64,000 bases of DNA, taken from contig SCVA01000013.1 in NCBI GenBank assembly GCA_004297005.1, positions 12,501 to 76,500 on the forward strand, written 5' to 3'. Below the pieces are notes generated by a model. It was not told where the DNA came from. It ran no database searches and saw nothing but the letters and a program-made list of their open reading frames with translations. Positions 37,984 through 49,959 of the stretch are shown here, piece by piece. The stretch's first letter is position 1; the number at the start of each line of letters is the position of its first letter. The stretch is from Nevskiaceae bacterium (lineage in GTDB: Bacteria > Pseudomonadota > Gammaproteobacteria > Nevskiales > Nevskiaceae). The position numbers and the translations under genes were made by a program.

Positions 37984-39201
37984 TCACGTACGGTACTCGG
38001 CGTTGATCTTCACATAGTCGTAGCTGAAGTCGCAGGTCCAGACCGTCGCACTGGCCTCGCCGCGCGCGAGACCAACGCGGATCAGGAACTCGTTCTGCGC
38101 CACCACCGCCGCGCCCTTGGCCTCGGCGTAATCGGGATGCGGTTGGCCGCCGACGATCACCGGCACCGCGTCGAGCGAAATATCGACGCGGCTGACATCC
38201 AGCCCTTCGACGCCCGCCTTGCCGATCGCCATGGCGATGCGCCCCCAGTTGGCGTCACTGGCGAACAGCGCGGTCTTCACCAGCGGCGAATGTGCGATCG
38301 ACAGCGCGACAGCGCGCGCCTCGGCACGGTTGCGGGCGCCGCCCACTTCGATGCTCACGAACTTGGTGGCGCCCTCGCCGTCGCGGACGATGGCATGCGC
38401 CAGTTCCAGGCAGACCGCCTCGACGGCGGCGGCGATCAGCGGATAGTCGGGATGGCCGGCATCCACTTCCGCGCTACCCACCTGGGCAGTGGCGAACAGT
38501 ACGCAGGCGTCGTTGGTGGAGGTATCGCCATCGACGGTCACGCAGTTGAAGCTGCGGTCGGCGACCTCGGCGATCAGCGCCTGGGTCGCGGCCGGGGTGA
38601 GGCGCGCGTCGGTGCCGATGTAGGCCAGCATGGTCGCCATGTTCGGGTGGATCATGCCCACGCCCTTGGCGATGCCGGTGACGGTCACCTCGCCCTGGCT
38701 GGTGGCGACGCGGCGGCTGGCGCCCTTGCCGACGGTGTCGGTGGTCATGATCGCCCGCATCGCGTCCAGCCAGCCGGCCTCGCGCATGTCGGCGACGGCG
38801 GCCGGCGCGGCGGCGACCATGCGCGCCACCGGCAGCTGCTGGCCAATGACCCCGGTGGAGAACGGCAGCACCTCCTCGGCGCTCAGGCCCAGTGCAGCGG
38901 CGACCGCCGCAGTGGTTTCGCGCGCCGACTGCAGGCCCTGCTCACCGGTCGCGGCATTGGCGTTGCCGCTGTTGACCAGCAGGGCGCGGATCGCGCCGGC
39001 GCCGAGGCGCTGGCGGCAGACCTGCACCGGGGCGGCGGCAAAGGCGTTCTGGGTGAACACGCCGCCGACGCGGCTACCCTCGGCCAGCGCAATCACCAGC
39101 AGATCCTTGCGCCCCGGCTTCTTGATCGCCGCCTCGGCCACCCCCAGGCGGACGCCGACAACCGGCAGCAGTTCGATGGGTTCGCGGTAGTTGACGGGCA
39201 T
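37984..39201 (-). CDS. argJ: Bifunctional glutamate N-acetyltransferase / amino-acid acetyltransferase
   Basis: Recycles the acetyl group in arginine synthesis (ornithine acetyltransferase) and, in bifunctional forms, makes N-acetylglutamate. The 405-residue precursor self-cleaves before the Thr in KGVGMIHPNMATMLAYIGTDA, whose motif is complete. Another hallmark is GDTSTNDAC. Whether it is mono- or bifunctional cannot be told by eye. It lies 77 bases downstream of secA on the minus strand; argC is elsewhere in the window. Confidence 0.96.
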   Translation of the reverse strand: MPVNYREPIELLPVVGVRLGVAEAAIKKPGRKDLLVIALAEGSRVGGVFTQNAFAAAPVQVCRQRLGAGAIRALLVNSGNANAATGEQGLQSARETTAAVAAALGLSAEEVLPFSTGVIGQQLPVARMVAAAPAAVADMREAGWLDAMRAIMTTDTVGKGASRRVATSQGEVTVTGIAKGVGMIHPNMATMLAYIGTDARLTPAATQALIAEVADRSFNCVTVDGDTSTNDACVLFATAQVGSAEVDAGHPDYPLIAAAVEAVCLELAHAIVRDGEGATKFVSIEVGGARNRAEARAVALSIAHSPLVKTALFASDANWGRIAMAIGKAGVEGLDVSRVDISLDAVPVIVGGQPHPDYAEAKGAAVVAQNEFLIRVGLARGEASATVWTCDFSYDYVKINAEYRT

Positions 39202-39250
39202 GGGTGCGAAAGCGAAAGGAAGAAGGGGGCAGCAAAACCGAAGCCTTCTC

Positions 39251-39270
39251 GGGCCGAGTCGCCTCGGCCC
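39251..39270 (-). terminator. Hairpin after secA, possible weak terminator
   Basis: GGGCCGAG (39251-39258) and CTCGGCCC (39263-39270) pair perfectly around a 4-base loop, 9 bases past the secA stop. The following minus-strand sequence is GAGAAGGCTTCGGTTTTG, with only a short T-run, so it may attenuate rather than end transcription into argJ. Confidence 0.45.
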
Positions 39271-39278
39271 TCAGGCGC

Positions 39279-42038
<2,760 letters not shown>

Positions 42039-42180
42039 GGCCTGTGGGCTCTGATGCGAAAACGCCGCCCGATGGGTGGCGGCGCATCGTGTCAAAAATG
42101 GGTGTCCATTATGACTGATGGGGCGGCTGCGGCCCTATTTCAAGGACCGCGGCAAGGCAGTGGACCGTACCGCGCCGGCC

Positions 42181-43110
42181 TCAGCGTGCCGCCTGGATGT
42201 ACTGCTGGGGATTGACCACCGAGCCGTTTAGCAGCACCTCGAAATGCACGTGCGGACCGGTAGAGCGGCCAGAGCTGCCCATCAGTGCCAGACGCTGGCC
42301 CTTGCGCACGGTTTCGCCCGGCTTCACCAGCACGCGCTGATTGTGACCGTAGCGGGTGACGTAGCCGTTGCCATGATTGACCTCGACTAGGGTGCCGTAA
42401 CCGGCGCGCTCATCAGCGTAGCTGACGATGCCCGCCGCCACCGCCAGCACCGGCGAACCTTCGCGGCCCGCGAAATCGACGCCCTCGTGATAGGCGGCGC
42501 GGCCGCTGAAGGGATCGGTACGGTAGCCAAACAGCGAGCTGATAAAGCCGGAAGCCACCGGCCAGCCGGAGGGCCGCACTTCCTGCTGCAGACGGCTGGC
42601 GAGCAGAAGATCCTCCAGCACCCGCAACTGGCGTTCGCGGTCGCTGAGCTTGGCTTCGAAGCGGTCCAGGGCCTGGAGCAGGGGGTCGCCGGCGGTGGCG
42701 CTCTCGATCACTTCGGTTTCGGGGCCGCCGACGGCTGGCGGCTGGCTGAAATTGAACTCGTCCGCATCGAGGTCGGCAACTTTCACCATCCGTTCGCCGG
42801 CGGCGTCCAGACGCATCATCTGGGCGTTGAGCTGGGCGATGCGGCGTGCCAGGGCACGGGTGTTTTCCTCGGCGGCGTTGCGCGCGGCGGCAAGTTCGGT
42901 GCGCTGAGTCTGAATCTCATGACTCCAGCTCTTGGCCAGCGAGGTCGGCATCAGGCCGGTGTGGCCATTGGCCAGGTACCCGGCACCAAAACCCAGACCC
43001 AACAAAGCCAGGACCACCGCCAGCGCCGGCAGCCAGGAAAACACCTGGGTCAAACCCAGGCGGATCCGCCAAGTCCGGCCCCGTTTGTGACTGACTAGTA
43101 TGATGTCCAT
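42181..43110 (-). CDS. M23 family metallopeptidase with coiled coil
   Basis: Predicted periplasmic peptidoglycan hydrolase or amidase activator of 309 residues. Topology: basic N-terminus, one transmembrane anchor (about 24-48), a coiled coil (about 65-125), and a C-terminal M23 domain with HEGVDFAGREG and HVHFEVLLNGSVVNP (the zinc ligands H-x3-D and HxH). All four zinc-site residues appear present, unlike degenerate EnvC/NlpD homologues, so catalysis is possible. It is located between lpxC and secA, as in Pseudomonas, and divergent from a DUF721 gene. Confidence 0.9.
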   Translation of the reverse strand: MDIILVSHKRGRTWRIRLGLTQVFSWLPALAVVLALLGLGFGAGYLANGHTGLMPTSLAKSWSHEIQTQRTELAAARNAAEENTRALARRIAQLNAQMMRLDAAGERMVKVADLDADEFNFSQPPAVGGPETEVIESATAGDPLLQALDRFEAKLSDRERQLRVLEDLLLASRLQQEVRPSGWPVASGFISSLFGYRTDPFSGRAAYHEGVDFAGREGSPVLAVAAGIVSYADERAGYGTLVEVNHGNGYVTRYGHNQRVLVKPGETVRKGQRLALMGSSGRSTGPHVHFEVLLNGSVVNPQQYIQAAR

Positions 43111-43137
43111 CGACTACCGCAATCCTCGAAAACCTTC

Positions 43138-43464
43138 GTGAGCGCCGAGCGCCTAGACGCCCATCTACATCGTTCCGCCGTGCTGCAGCGGGGCTTGCTG
43201 GCCCGCGCCGCCCGGCTGGCGGACCTGGATCGCGCCTTCCGACAATGGCTGTCTCCGCTGGGCCCTTGGGCCCGGCACGTCCGTCTGGCCAACCTGGAGG
43301 GCGAGCGGGTGGCCTTGCTGGTCACATCCGCGGCTGCCCTGACACCTTTGCGCTACCGTCAGGCCGAACTGCTGGCTTGGTTTAGTGAACGCACCGGCTC
43401 CTCTTGCACCCGGCTGAACATCACCGTCCGATCATCAGCGATGCCCGGACGGGTCGGAGTGTAA
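43138..43464 (+). CDS. DUF721 family protein (DciA-like)
   Basis: Small basic protein of 108 residues, GTG start at 43138. The N-terminal helix-rich half (LLARAARLADLDRAFRQWL) and the strand-rich DUF721 core (VRLANLEGERVALLVTSAAALTPLRYRQAELLAWF) match DciA, the replicative helicase (DnaB) loader of many bacteria lacking DnaC. It is short, close to the minimal DUF721 domain, so a DciA role is plausible rather than certain. It is the only plus-strand gene in this stretch, divergent from the M23 gene and convergent with lpxC. Confidence 0.75.
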   Translation: MSAERLDAHLHRSAVLQRGLLARAARLADLDRAFRQWLSPLGPWARHVRLANLEGERVALLVTSAAALTPLRYRQAELLAWFSERTGSSCTRLNITVRSSAMPGRVGV

Positions 43465-43560
43465 AAGCAAATTTCAGGCCGTGGCAAGAAAATGACCGCT
43501 CGTCGGGCCGATAAATCAAGACTAATCGGTCACATTCCGGCAACCGGAGCCCTGCAAGTT

Positions 43561-44475
43561 TCAGGCCGCGAGGGCACGCATCGATGCAACGGCGGGCGCG
43601 GCGGTCGCCGCGTCTTCAAAGCTGACGAATTCCCAGGCCTCTTGGTCATTGAGCAGGGCGCAGGCCAACTGATTGTTTAGCGCATGGCCTGACTTGTAGG
43701 CGCTGTAGGCGCCCAGCAGCGGGTGCCCGGCGAGGTAGAGATCGCCCACGGCGTCTAGAATCTTGTGGCGCACGAACTCGTCGTCGTAGCGCAGGCCGTC
43801 GGGATTGACCACCCGGTAGTCGTCGAGCGCCACCGCATTGTCCAACGAAGCGCCCAGAGCCAGGTTGCGGGAGCGCATCAGCTCGAACTCGCGCATGAAG
43901 CCGAAGGTGCGCGCGCGCGAGACTTCCTTGATGTAGCTGGCGGTGGTGAATTCCAGCGTCGCGGTCTGCGCCGAGGTCTTGAACGCCGGATGCTTGAACT
44001 CGATGCCGAACGACAGGCGGAAGCCCTCGTAGGGCTCCAGGCGCGCGTACTTGTCACCCTCACCGACCTGCACCGGTTGCAGGATGCGGATGAATTTACG
44101 GGCGGCGTTCTGCTCCACCACGCCGGCCGATTGCAGCAGGTACATGAACGGCGCTGCGGAGCCGTCCATGATCGGGATTTCCGGGCTGGAGAGTTCCACC
44201 AGCACGTTGTCGATGCCCATGCCGGCCAAGGCCGACATGATGTGCTCGACGGTCGCCACCTTCACGCCATCGCGCACCAGGGTGCTGCACAGCGTGGTCT
44301 CGCCGATCAGCAGGGCGCTGGCGGGGATGTCCACCGCCGGCGAGAGATCGACACGCCGGAAGACGATGCCGTGATTGACCGGCGCCGGCAGGATCGAGAT
44401 GTAGACCTTGCGTCCGCCGTGCAGGCCGATGCCGCTGGCACGTATCGGGGACTTGAGGCTGCGTTGACGGATCAT
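43561..44475 (-). CDS. lpxC: UDP-3-O-acyl-N-acetylglucosamine deacetylase LpxC
   Basis: First committed step of lipid A synthesis. The track starts at 44505, but the typical N-terminus [21 protein letters not shown] corresponds to ATG 44475 (304 residues). Zinc/catalytic residues are seen in [15 protein letters not shown] (Glu and His), and [20 protein letters not shown] (His, Asp and the late His). It lies between ftsZ and the M23/secA genes, as in E. coli. No strong ribosome-binding site was seen at either start. Confidence 0.96.
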   Translation of the reverse strand: MIRQRSLKSPIRASGIGLHGGRKVYISILPAPVNHGIVFRRVDLSPAVDIPASALLIGETTLCSTLVRDGVKVATVEHIMSALAGMGIDNVLVELSSPEIPIMDGSAAPFMYLLQSAGVVEQNAARKFIRILQPVQVGEGDKYARLEPYEGFRLSFGIEFKHPAFKTSAQTATLEFTTASYIKEVSRARTFGFMREFELMRSRNLALGASLDNAVALDDYRVVNPDGLRYDDEFVRHKILDAVGDLYLAGHPLLGAYSAYKSGHALNNQLACALLNDQEAWEFVSFEDAATAAPAVASMRALAA

Positions 44476-44505
44476 AGGAGCTAGGTGCGAACGGCGTGCA
44501 TTCAT

Positions 44506-44709
44506 TCAAGAGTCGCGCGCCGTACGCAATCTGAATCGCGAGGATAGGAGCAGTTTATCACGCTGCTCCCAACGCTCCGCCGCTCCACGAGACTGGTGCG
44601 GCACAGGTCCGGGGCGAAGGCCGGCCACAGTCGGCGTCCAGGGCAAGACGCCGACGAAGCAACCTCGGGCGGGGGCTGCCTGCCACCCCGCCACGGACCC
44701 GCCACCGAC
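44506..44709 (-). other. ftsZ-lpxC intergenic region
   Basis: About 200 bases without a protein gene. On the minus strand it contains a -10-like TGATAAACT about 50 bases before the lpxC start region, with no good -35. It also has a perfect 8 bp hairpin, TCGGCGTC (44631-44638)/GACGCCGA (44647-44654), without a T-run, so it could pause or partly stop dcw transcription before lpxC. A separate lpxC promoter is expected from other species but not proven here. Confidence 0.45.
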
Positions 44710-45969
44710 TCAGTCCGCCTGCGCGCGCAGGAAGGCCGGAATATCGATCACGTCGTCGGACAGCTCCTGCAGCCAGTGCGCGCCGCTGGCGGCGCCCGCC
44801 GCGGCAGCGGCCGGACGGTTGTAGCTGCCCATCTCCGGCATCGGTCGCAGACCCGGCACCCGCGGCGGCAGATTCATCTGCGGCGACGCGTGGTGATTGG
44901 TCGGCGCGCCGTAGGAGCTGGCGGCGTAGGACGGCGTCGCCATCCGGCGCGGCTCGAAGCGCGCGACATGCGGCGGCAGCTCTTCCCGCTTGCTGCTGTT
45001 CAGGCCGGTGGCCACCACCGTCACCCGCAGCTCGCCGTTCAGGCTCGGGTCGATGGAGGTGCCGCACTTGATGTCGGCCTCCTCGCTCGCCACATCGCCG
45101 ACGTGCTGCATGATGTAGTCGTGCTCGTCCAGGGTCAGCGACTCGTCGCAGGTGATGTTGACCAGGATGCCGCGGGCGCCGCGGATCTCGATGTCGTCGA
45201 GCAGCGGGCTGGACAGCGCCGCTTCCACCGCCTTCTTGGCGCGGTCTTCACCGGTGGCCTTGCCGATACCCATCATCGCCATGCCGCGCGCGCCCATGAC
45301 CGTGCGCACGTCGGCGAAGTCGAGGTTGATCTCGCCCGGCCGGGTGATGAGGTCGCTGATGCCCAGCACCGCGTTCTGCAGCACATCGTTGGCGGCCTTG
45401 AAGGCGTTCATCAGGCTCACCGAGCCACCGAGCACGAGCTTGAGCTTTTCGTTGGGAATCACGATCAGCGAGTCGACGTGCTGCTGCAGCTGGGTGATGC
45501 CGTGCATGGCCTGCGCCATGCGCTTCTTGCCTTCGCTGGGGAAGGGCTTGGTCACCACCGCAACGGTGAGGATCTTCAGCTCCTTCGCCACCTCGGCGAT
45601 CACCGGTGCCGCGCCGGTGCCGGTGCCGCCACCCATGCCGCTGGTGATGAACAGCAGATCGGTGCCTTCCAGCATTTCGGCGATGCGCTCGCGGTCCTCT
45701 TCCGCCGCCTGGCGGCCGATTTCCGGATTGCTGCCGGCGCCGAGGCCGCGCGTGATCTCCATGCCCAGCTGCAGCTGGTTGTTGGGGACGCACTTCTCCA
45801 GATGGTCGCGATCAGTATTGGCGCAGATGAACTCCACGCCGTTGATCCCGCTCTGGGACATCTGGTTGACGGTATTGCAGCCGCCACCGCCGACGCCCAT
45901 GACGCGAATCACTGCCGTGGTTCGCAGCCCATCCACCAGTTCAAACGTTTCCTGCATTGCCCCTGCCAT
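44710..45969 (-). CDS. ftsZ: Cell division GTPase FtsZ
   Basis: Tubulin-like GTPase that forms the Z-ring. The 419-residue protein starts MAGAMQETFELVDG, with GAGGAGG six bases before ATG. The T4 loop signature GGGTGTGAAPV (tubulin motif), GVGGGGCNTVNQM and the synergy loop region are intact. A variable Pro/Tyr/Ala-rich linker (about 325-400) leads to the C-terminal peptide DDVIDIPAFLRAQAD that binds FtsA, ZipA and other partners. It is the last gene of the dcw cluster, 81 bases after ftsA. Confidence 0.98.
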   Translation of the reverse strand: MAGAMQETFELVDGLRTTAVIRVMGVGGGGCNTVNQMSQSGINGVEFICANTDRDHLEKCVPNNQLQLGMEITRGLGAGSNPEIGRQAAEEDRERIAEMLEGTDLLFITSGMGGGTGTGAAPVIAEVAKELKILTVAVVTKPFPSEGKKRMAQAMHGITQLQQHVDSLIVIPNEKLKLVLGGSVSLMNAFKAANDVLQNAVLGISDLITRPGEINLDFADVRTVMGARGMAMMGIGKATGEDRAKKAVEAALSSPLLDDIEIRGARGILVNITCDESLTLDEHDYIMQHVGDVASEEADIKCGTSIDPSLNGELRVTVVATGLNSSKREELPPHVARFEPRRMATPSYAASSYGAPTNHHASPQMNLPPRVPGLRPMPEMGSYNRPAAAAAGAASGAHWLQELSDDVIDIPAFLRAQAD

Positions 45970-46003
45970 GACGACCTCCTCGTATTGCCCTACTGCTGTT
46001 CAT

Positions 46004-46020
46004 GACGGCTTCGTGCCGTC
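46004..46020 (-). other. Stem-loop in the ftsA-ftsZ intercistronic leader
   Basis: GACGGC (46004-46009) and GCCGTC (46015-46020) form a perfect stem with a 5-base loop, 35 bases upstream of the ftsZ start. It could influence mRNA stability or ftsZ translation; no regulator is implied. Confidence 0.4.
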
Positions 46021-46050
46021 GCCCTGAAACCAAACCCACAAACCAAAAAC

Positions 46051-47289
46051 CTAGAAATTGCCCTTGAACCAGGCCTTCACCCGCGCCAGCACATCGCCGC
46101 CATCACCGGCGTGGCCGGCGGCGCCGCGCGCCAGTTCCGGCTTCATCCGCTTCGCGTAGAGCAGCAAACCCACGCCAGTGGCCAGCCCGGGGTCCCGGGA
46201 CGCCGCCTCGATGCCTTCGACGCCGTGTGGCAGGCCCAAACGCACCGGCACTTCCAGCACTTCCTCCGCCAGCTCGACCACGCCCGGCATCTGCGCCGAG
46301 CCACCGGTGAGCACCACGCCGCCGGGAATGCGGCCGAACATGTCGGCCCGATGCAGCTCCTTGGCGACGTAGCGGAACAATTCCTCGTAGCGCGGCCGGA
46401 TCACCTCGGCGAGCATGTGGCGCGAGAAGGCACGCGGTGGGTTCTCGCCGACGCTGGGAGCCTCGATGACTTCCTCGGCCTGCACCATCCAGGGCTGCGC
46501 GCAGCCGTAGTGGACCTTGATGTCCTCGGCGTTCTGGGTCGGGGTGCGGAAGGCCACGGCGATGTCGTTGGTGACCTGATCGCCGGCGATCGGCAGGACC
46601 GCGGTGTGACGGATCGCGCCGCCCTGGTAGACCGCGATATCACTGGTGCCGCCACCGATGTCGATGCAGCAGATGCCGAGATCCTTTTCGTCCTCGGTAA
46701 GCACCGCGTCGGCGCTGGCGAGATGGCTGATGACCAGCTTCTCCACCGCCAGCCCGCATTTCTCCACGCACTTTTGCAGGTTCTGCGCCGCAGACACCGA
46801 GCCGGTGACGATGTGCACGTTGACGTCCAACCGCACCGCCGACATGCCGACCGGGTCCTGGATGCCCTCCTGGCCGTCGACGATGAACTCCTGCGGCAGC
46901 ACGTGCAGGATCTGCTGGTCAGCCGGCACCGGCACCGCCGAGCCGTTCTCGATCACCGAATCGACATCCTTGTGGCTGACTTCGCGATGCTTGATCGCCA
47001 CCACGCCGGACTTGGTCTGGCTTTTGATGTGAGCGCCGGTGATCGCCACGTGCGCCATGCGCGCGCGGCAGTTGGCCATGTGCTCGGCGTTTTCCACCGC
47101 GCGCTGGATCGCCTGCACGGTGGCGTCGATATTGGTGACCACGCCCTTCTTCAGGCCACGCGCCGCCTGCTGGCCGATGCCGACCACCTGCAGCTTGCCT
47201 TCGGGGCTCACCTCGCCCACCAGGGCGGCCACCTTGGAGGTGCCGACATCCAACGCGAAGAGATAACTGGGTTCGGGACGGCGACTCAT
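46051..47289 (-). CDS. ftsA: Cell division protein FtsA
   Basis: Actin-like protein that anchors FtsZ to the membrane. The 412-residue protein has actin-fold motifs ALDVGTSKVAALVG (phosphate 1), IDIGGGTSDIAVYQGG (phosphate 2) and GGVVLTGGSAQMPG (adenosine), plus the 1C domain and the C-terminal amphipathic helix VLARVKAWFKGNF that binds membrane. Its start overlaps the ftsQ stop as ATGA. It lacks any visible lesion. Confidence 0.98.
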   Translation of the reverse strand: MSRRPEPSYLFALDVGTSKVAALVGEVSPEGKLQVVGIGQQAARGLKKGVVTNIDATVQAIQRAVENAEHMANCRARMAHVAITGAHIKSQTKSGVVAIKHREVSHKDVDSVIENGSAVPVPADQQILHVLPQEFIVDGQEGIQDPVGMSAVRLDVNVHIVTGSVSAAQNLQKCVEKCGLAVEKLVISHLASADAVLTEDEKDLGICCIDIGGGTSDIAVYQGGAIRHTAVLPIAGDQVTNDIAVAFRTPTQNAEDIKVHYGCAQPWMVQAEEVIEAPSVGENPPRAFSRHMLAEVIRPRYEELFRYVAKELHRADMFGRIPGGVVLTGGSAQMPGVVELAEEVLEVPVRLGLPHGVEGIEAASRDPGLATGVGLLLYAKRMKPELARGAAGHAGDGGDVLARVKAWFKGNF

Positions 47290-48101
47290 GGTGAAACTCC
47301 GGGGACGGCAGTAGCGGCGGGCGGGGCGCCGACCGTGGACTTCGCCTGATCGGCGCCGGGCGCGGGGCGCCAGCTCACCGCGAAGCCATTGAGATAGCGG
47401 AGATCCACGGTGTGGACCTCGTTGAGCCGGCTGGCCAGGGCCGGCAGTACGGTGGCCTTCAGGCGCTCGACCGAATCCAGCGGCGAGGCGCGCCCGAAGC
47501 GCAGATGGATGTCGCCGTGGCTAACGGCGACCCAATCGCCACGGGCGTCCTGGCTGAGCGAGGCGAGCGCGAACGGTGTTTCCGCCAGACGGTCGGCGAG
47601 CTGGCGGTACATCGCCATCACCTCGCGCTCGCGGCCCGGCGCGCCGGACAGACGCGGCAGGCTCTCGGGCAAGGTCTCGCCTCCGGGCGCGAAGACGATA
47701 CCCTCGGTGGACAGCGCCTCGGTCTCGCCCCAGCGGGCAAAGGGCACGCGCTCCCAGATGCGCACCACCAGCCGCGCCGGCCACTGGCGATCAACCCGGG
47801 CATGGGCAACCCAGGGCAAGCGCTCGACCGCTAGGCGCACAGCTTCGAGATCGACCTCGAACAACTGACCATCGATGGCGCTGGCGGCGGCGGCACGCAC
47901 CTCGTCGGCGCGCACGTGCTGCAACGGCCCCTGCACCGCCAGCTCGCGGGCCGGCGCATCGACCTTTGCCAGCAGCAGTCGGCCCGCGCCCAGGGTCGCG
48001 GCCAGCGCGCCCAGACTCAGCAGGGCGTTGCGCAGCAGCGGCGGCAGGCCGGCGCTGTTGCCCTGACTGGGATCGAGGCGCTTGGTATAGGGAGCGGACA
48101 T
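47286..48101 (-). CDS. ftsQ: Cell division protein FtsQ
   Basis: Bitopic divisome protein linking early and late division proteins. The track ORF starts at 48293, but translation more likely begins at ATG 48101 (MSAPYTKRLDPSQGN), giving 271 residues. A short cytoplasmic tail and one membrane helix (about 20-40) are followed by the periplasmic POTRA domain (about 50-125, with LPWVAHARVDRQWPARLVVRIWER) and the beta domain. The start lies 17 bases after the ddl stop. Confidence 0.95.
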   Translation of the reverse strand: MSAPYTKRLDPSQGNSAGLPPLLRNALLSLGALAATLGAGRLLLAKVDAPARELAVQGPLQHVRADEVRAAAASAIDGQLFEVDLEAVRLAVERLPWVAHARVDRQWPARLVVRIWERVPFARWGETEALSTEGIVFAPGGETLPESLPRLSGAPGREREVMAMYRQLADRLAETPFALASLSQDARGDWVAVSHGDIHLRFGRASPLDSVERLKATVLPALASRLNEVHTVDLRYLNGFAVSWRPAPGADQAKSTVGAPPAATAVPGVSP

Positions 48102-48118
48102 GGGCAGGGCGAGCGCGC

Positions 48119-49060
48119 TCACAACGTCGCTTCCAATAGCCGCCAGCACAGCTCGGCGTAGTCGATGCCCACCGCCTTGGCGGCCATCGGCACCAGCGAG
48201 TGCGAGGTCATGCCCGGCAGGGTGTTGAGCTCCAAGAGCTGCGGCCGGCCGTCCTCGCCCATCAGGAAGTCGACGCGGCCCCAGTGCCGGCACCCGGCGA
48301 GCGCGAAGGCCTTGAGGCAGAGCGCCTGCACTTGCGCCTCGAAGCCGGCTTCCAGTCCCGAGGGGCAGTGATAGCGGGTGTCGTTGCTGATGTACTTGGC
48401 GTTGTAGTCATAGAACTCGCCGTCCGGCTCGATGCGGATCACCGGCAGCGCGCGTCCGAGCAGGATCGGGCAGGTGAACTCGTCGTTCTTGCCTGCACGG
48501 CCGATGAACTGCTCGGCCATCACCACGCGGTCGGCCTCGCCCAGTGCCAGCGCGTACGCGGCGTCGATCTGCTCCGCCGTCTTGACCTTGCTGACGCCGA
48601 CGCTGGAGCCGTCCGCCGCCGGCTTGATGATGAAGGGATAGCCGAAGGCTTCCGCTGCCGCGTGCGCCTCGGCCTGCGAAGCGAGCACGCGGAAGTCCGG
48701 CGTCGGCAAGCCTTCGGCCTTCCAGACCCGCTTGGTGGTGAGCTTGTCCATCGCCAGCGCCGAAGCCAGCACGCCCGAGCCCGGATACGGCAGGCCCAGC
48801 AGGTCAAGGATGGCCTGCACCGTGCCGTCCTCGCCGCCGGTGCCGTGGAGGATGTTGAACACCCGCGCATAGCCCTCGGCCTTGAGCATGAACAACTGCT
48901 CGGGCGAGGAGACGTCCACGCCATGGGCATCGACGCCGCGCGACTGCAAGGCCTTGACGATGCCCTCGCCGCTCCATAGCGAGACCTGGCGCTCGGCGCT
49001 CCAGCCGCCCATCAGCACGGCGACTTTCCCGAAATCGGCGGGACGGGTCGTGGTGCTCAT
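48119..49060 (-). CDS. ddl: D-alanine--D-alanine ligase
   Basis: Joins two D-Ala for peptidoglycan precursors. The 313-residue ATP-grasp enzyme has GGWSAERQVSLWSG at the N-terminus, HGTGGEDGTVQA, the ATP lid KPAADGSSVGVSKV and the C-terminal VDFLMGEDGRPQLLELNTLPGMTSHSLVP. The GMT/S-H segment fits the Ddl family, and no van-type (Lac) change is seen by eye. It overlaps murB by four bases and precedes ftsQ, as in many dcw clusters. Confidence 0.97.
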   Translation of the reverse strand: MSTTTRPADFGKVAVLMGGWSAERQVSLWSGEGIVKALQSRGVDAHGVDVSSPEQLFMLKAEGYARVFNILHGTGGEDGTVQAILDLLGLPYPGSGVLASALAMDKLTTKRVWKAEGLPTPDFRVLASQAEAHAAAEAFGYPFIIKPAADGSSVGVSKVKTAEQIDAAYALALGEADRVVMAEQFIGRAGKNDEFTCPILLGRALPVIRIEPDGEFYDYNAKYISNDTRYHCPSGLEAGFEAQVQALCLKAFALAGCRHWGRVDFLMGEDGRPQLLELNTLPGMTSHSLVPMAAKAVGIDYAELCWRLLEATL

Positions 49061-49959
49061 GCGGGTTCTCCAACAACCCGGACTTCGGGATGCAGTTCGA
49101 TGCCGGTCCTGGCCTTGACGGTGCTGCGGATGTGGGCGATCAGCGCCTCGACATCGGCAGCGTTGGCGCCGTCTTCGGTGATCAGGAAGTTGGCGTGCAG
49201 CTGCGACACGTAGGCGCCGCCGACGCGATGGCCCTTGAGGCCGCAGGACTCGATCAGCCGCGCGGCGTGATCGCCCGGCGGGTTGCGGAAGGTGCTGCCG
49301 GCCGAGGGCTTGCCGACCGGCTGGCTGGCCTTGCGCTTGGCGAGGCTGTCCTTGGTCGCGCGGGCATAGCTGCCGTCGGCGTCTTCGCCCACCACGAAAC
49401 GCGCGGCGAGATAGCCAAGCACCTGCTCCGGGGCCTCGACGTGGCGATAACCGGTGACGAAGGCCTGCGGCGTCAACCAGTGAGTCGTGCCGTCACGCAG
49501 GACAACTTCCACCTCTTGGACCACGGGCCAAGTCTCGCCGCCCCAGGCGCCGGCATTCATCGCCAGCGCTCCGCCGACGGTGCCGGGGATGCCGGCCATG
49601 AATCCCAGGCCGGCCTTCTGCTGCGCGGTTGCGAACTTGGCGAGTCGCGCACAGTGGGTGCCGGCCTCGGCATAGACCCGATCCTCGGCTTCCAGGCGGA
49701 TCGCATCGAGCGCGCCGTGCAGGCAGATCACCGTGCCGCGGAAGCCGCCGTCACGCACCAGCAGGTTGCTGCCCAGGCCGATCCACAGCACCGGCTCTTC
49801 GGCCGGCAGGGCGCGGATGAAGCGGAGCAGATCCTCGCGGTCGGCCGGCTCGAAATAGGTGTCGGCCGGGCCACCGACGCGCCAGCTGGTACGCGACGCC
49901 AGACGCTCCTGGTGGCGCAGCAGGCCACGCACGGCGGGCAGCTTCAGCGCGGCGCTCAC
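49057..49959 (-). CDS. murB: UDP-N-acetylenolpyruvoylglucosamine reductase
   Basis: FAD-dependent second step in UDP-MurNAc synthesis. The 300-residue protein is the type II (shorter) MurB, lacking the extra loop of E. coli MurB. Signatures: [14 protein letters not shown] (FAD site), [33 protein letters not shown], and the catalytic Ser in [11 protein letters not shown]. It overlaps murC and ddl by four bases each (ATGA). Placement within the dcw cluster differs from E. coli, where murB is elsewhere. Confidence 0.97.
   Translation of the reverse strand: MSAALKLPAVRGLLRHQERLASRTSWRVGGPADTYFEPADREDLLRFIRALPAEEPVLWIGLGSNLLVRDGGFRGTVICLHGALDAIRLEAEDRVYAEAGTHCARLAKFATAQQKAGLGFMAGIPGTVGGALAMNAGAWGGETWPVVQEVEVVLRDGTTHWLTPQAFVTGYRHVEAPEQVLGYLAARFVVGEDADGSYARATKDSLAKRKASQPVGKPSAGSTFRNPPGDHAARLIESCGLKGHRVGGAYVSQLHANFLITEDGANAADVEALIAHIRSTVKARTGIELHPEVRVVGEPA

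Noticed and set aside
43465-43560. Possible small gene between DUF721 and lpxC (62-residue ORF at 43492)
   Set aside because: It runs into the lpxC 3' end on the opposite strand, lacks a ribosome-binding site and shows no recognisable features.
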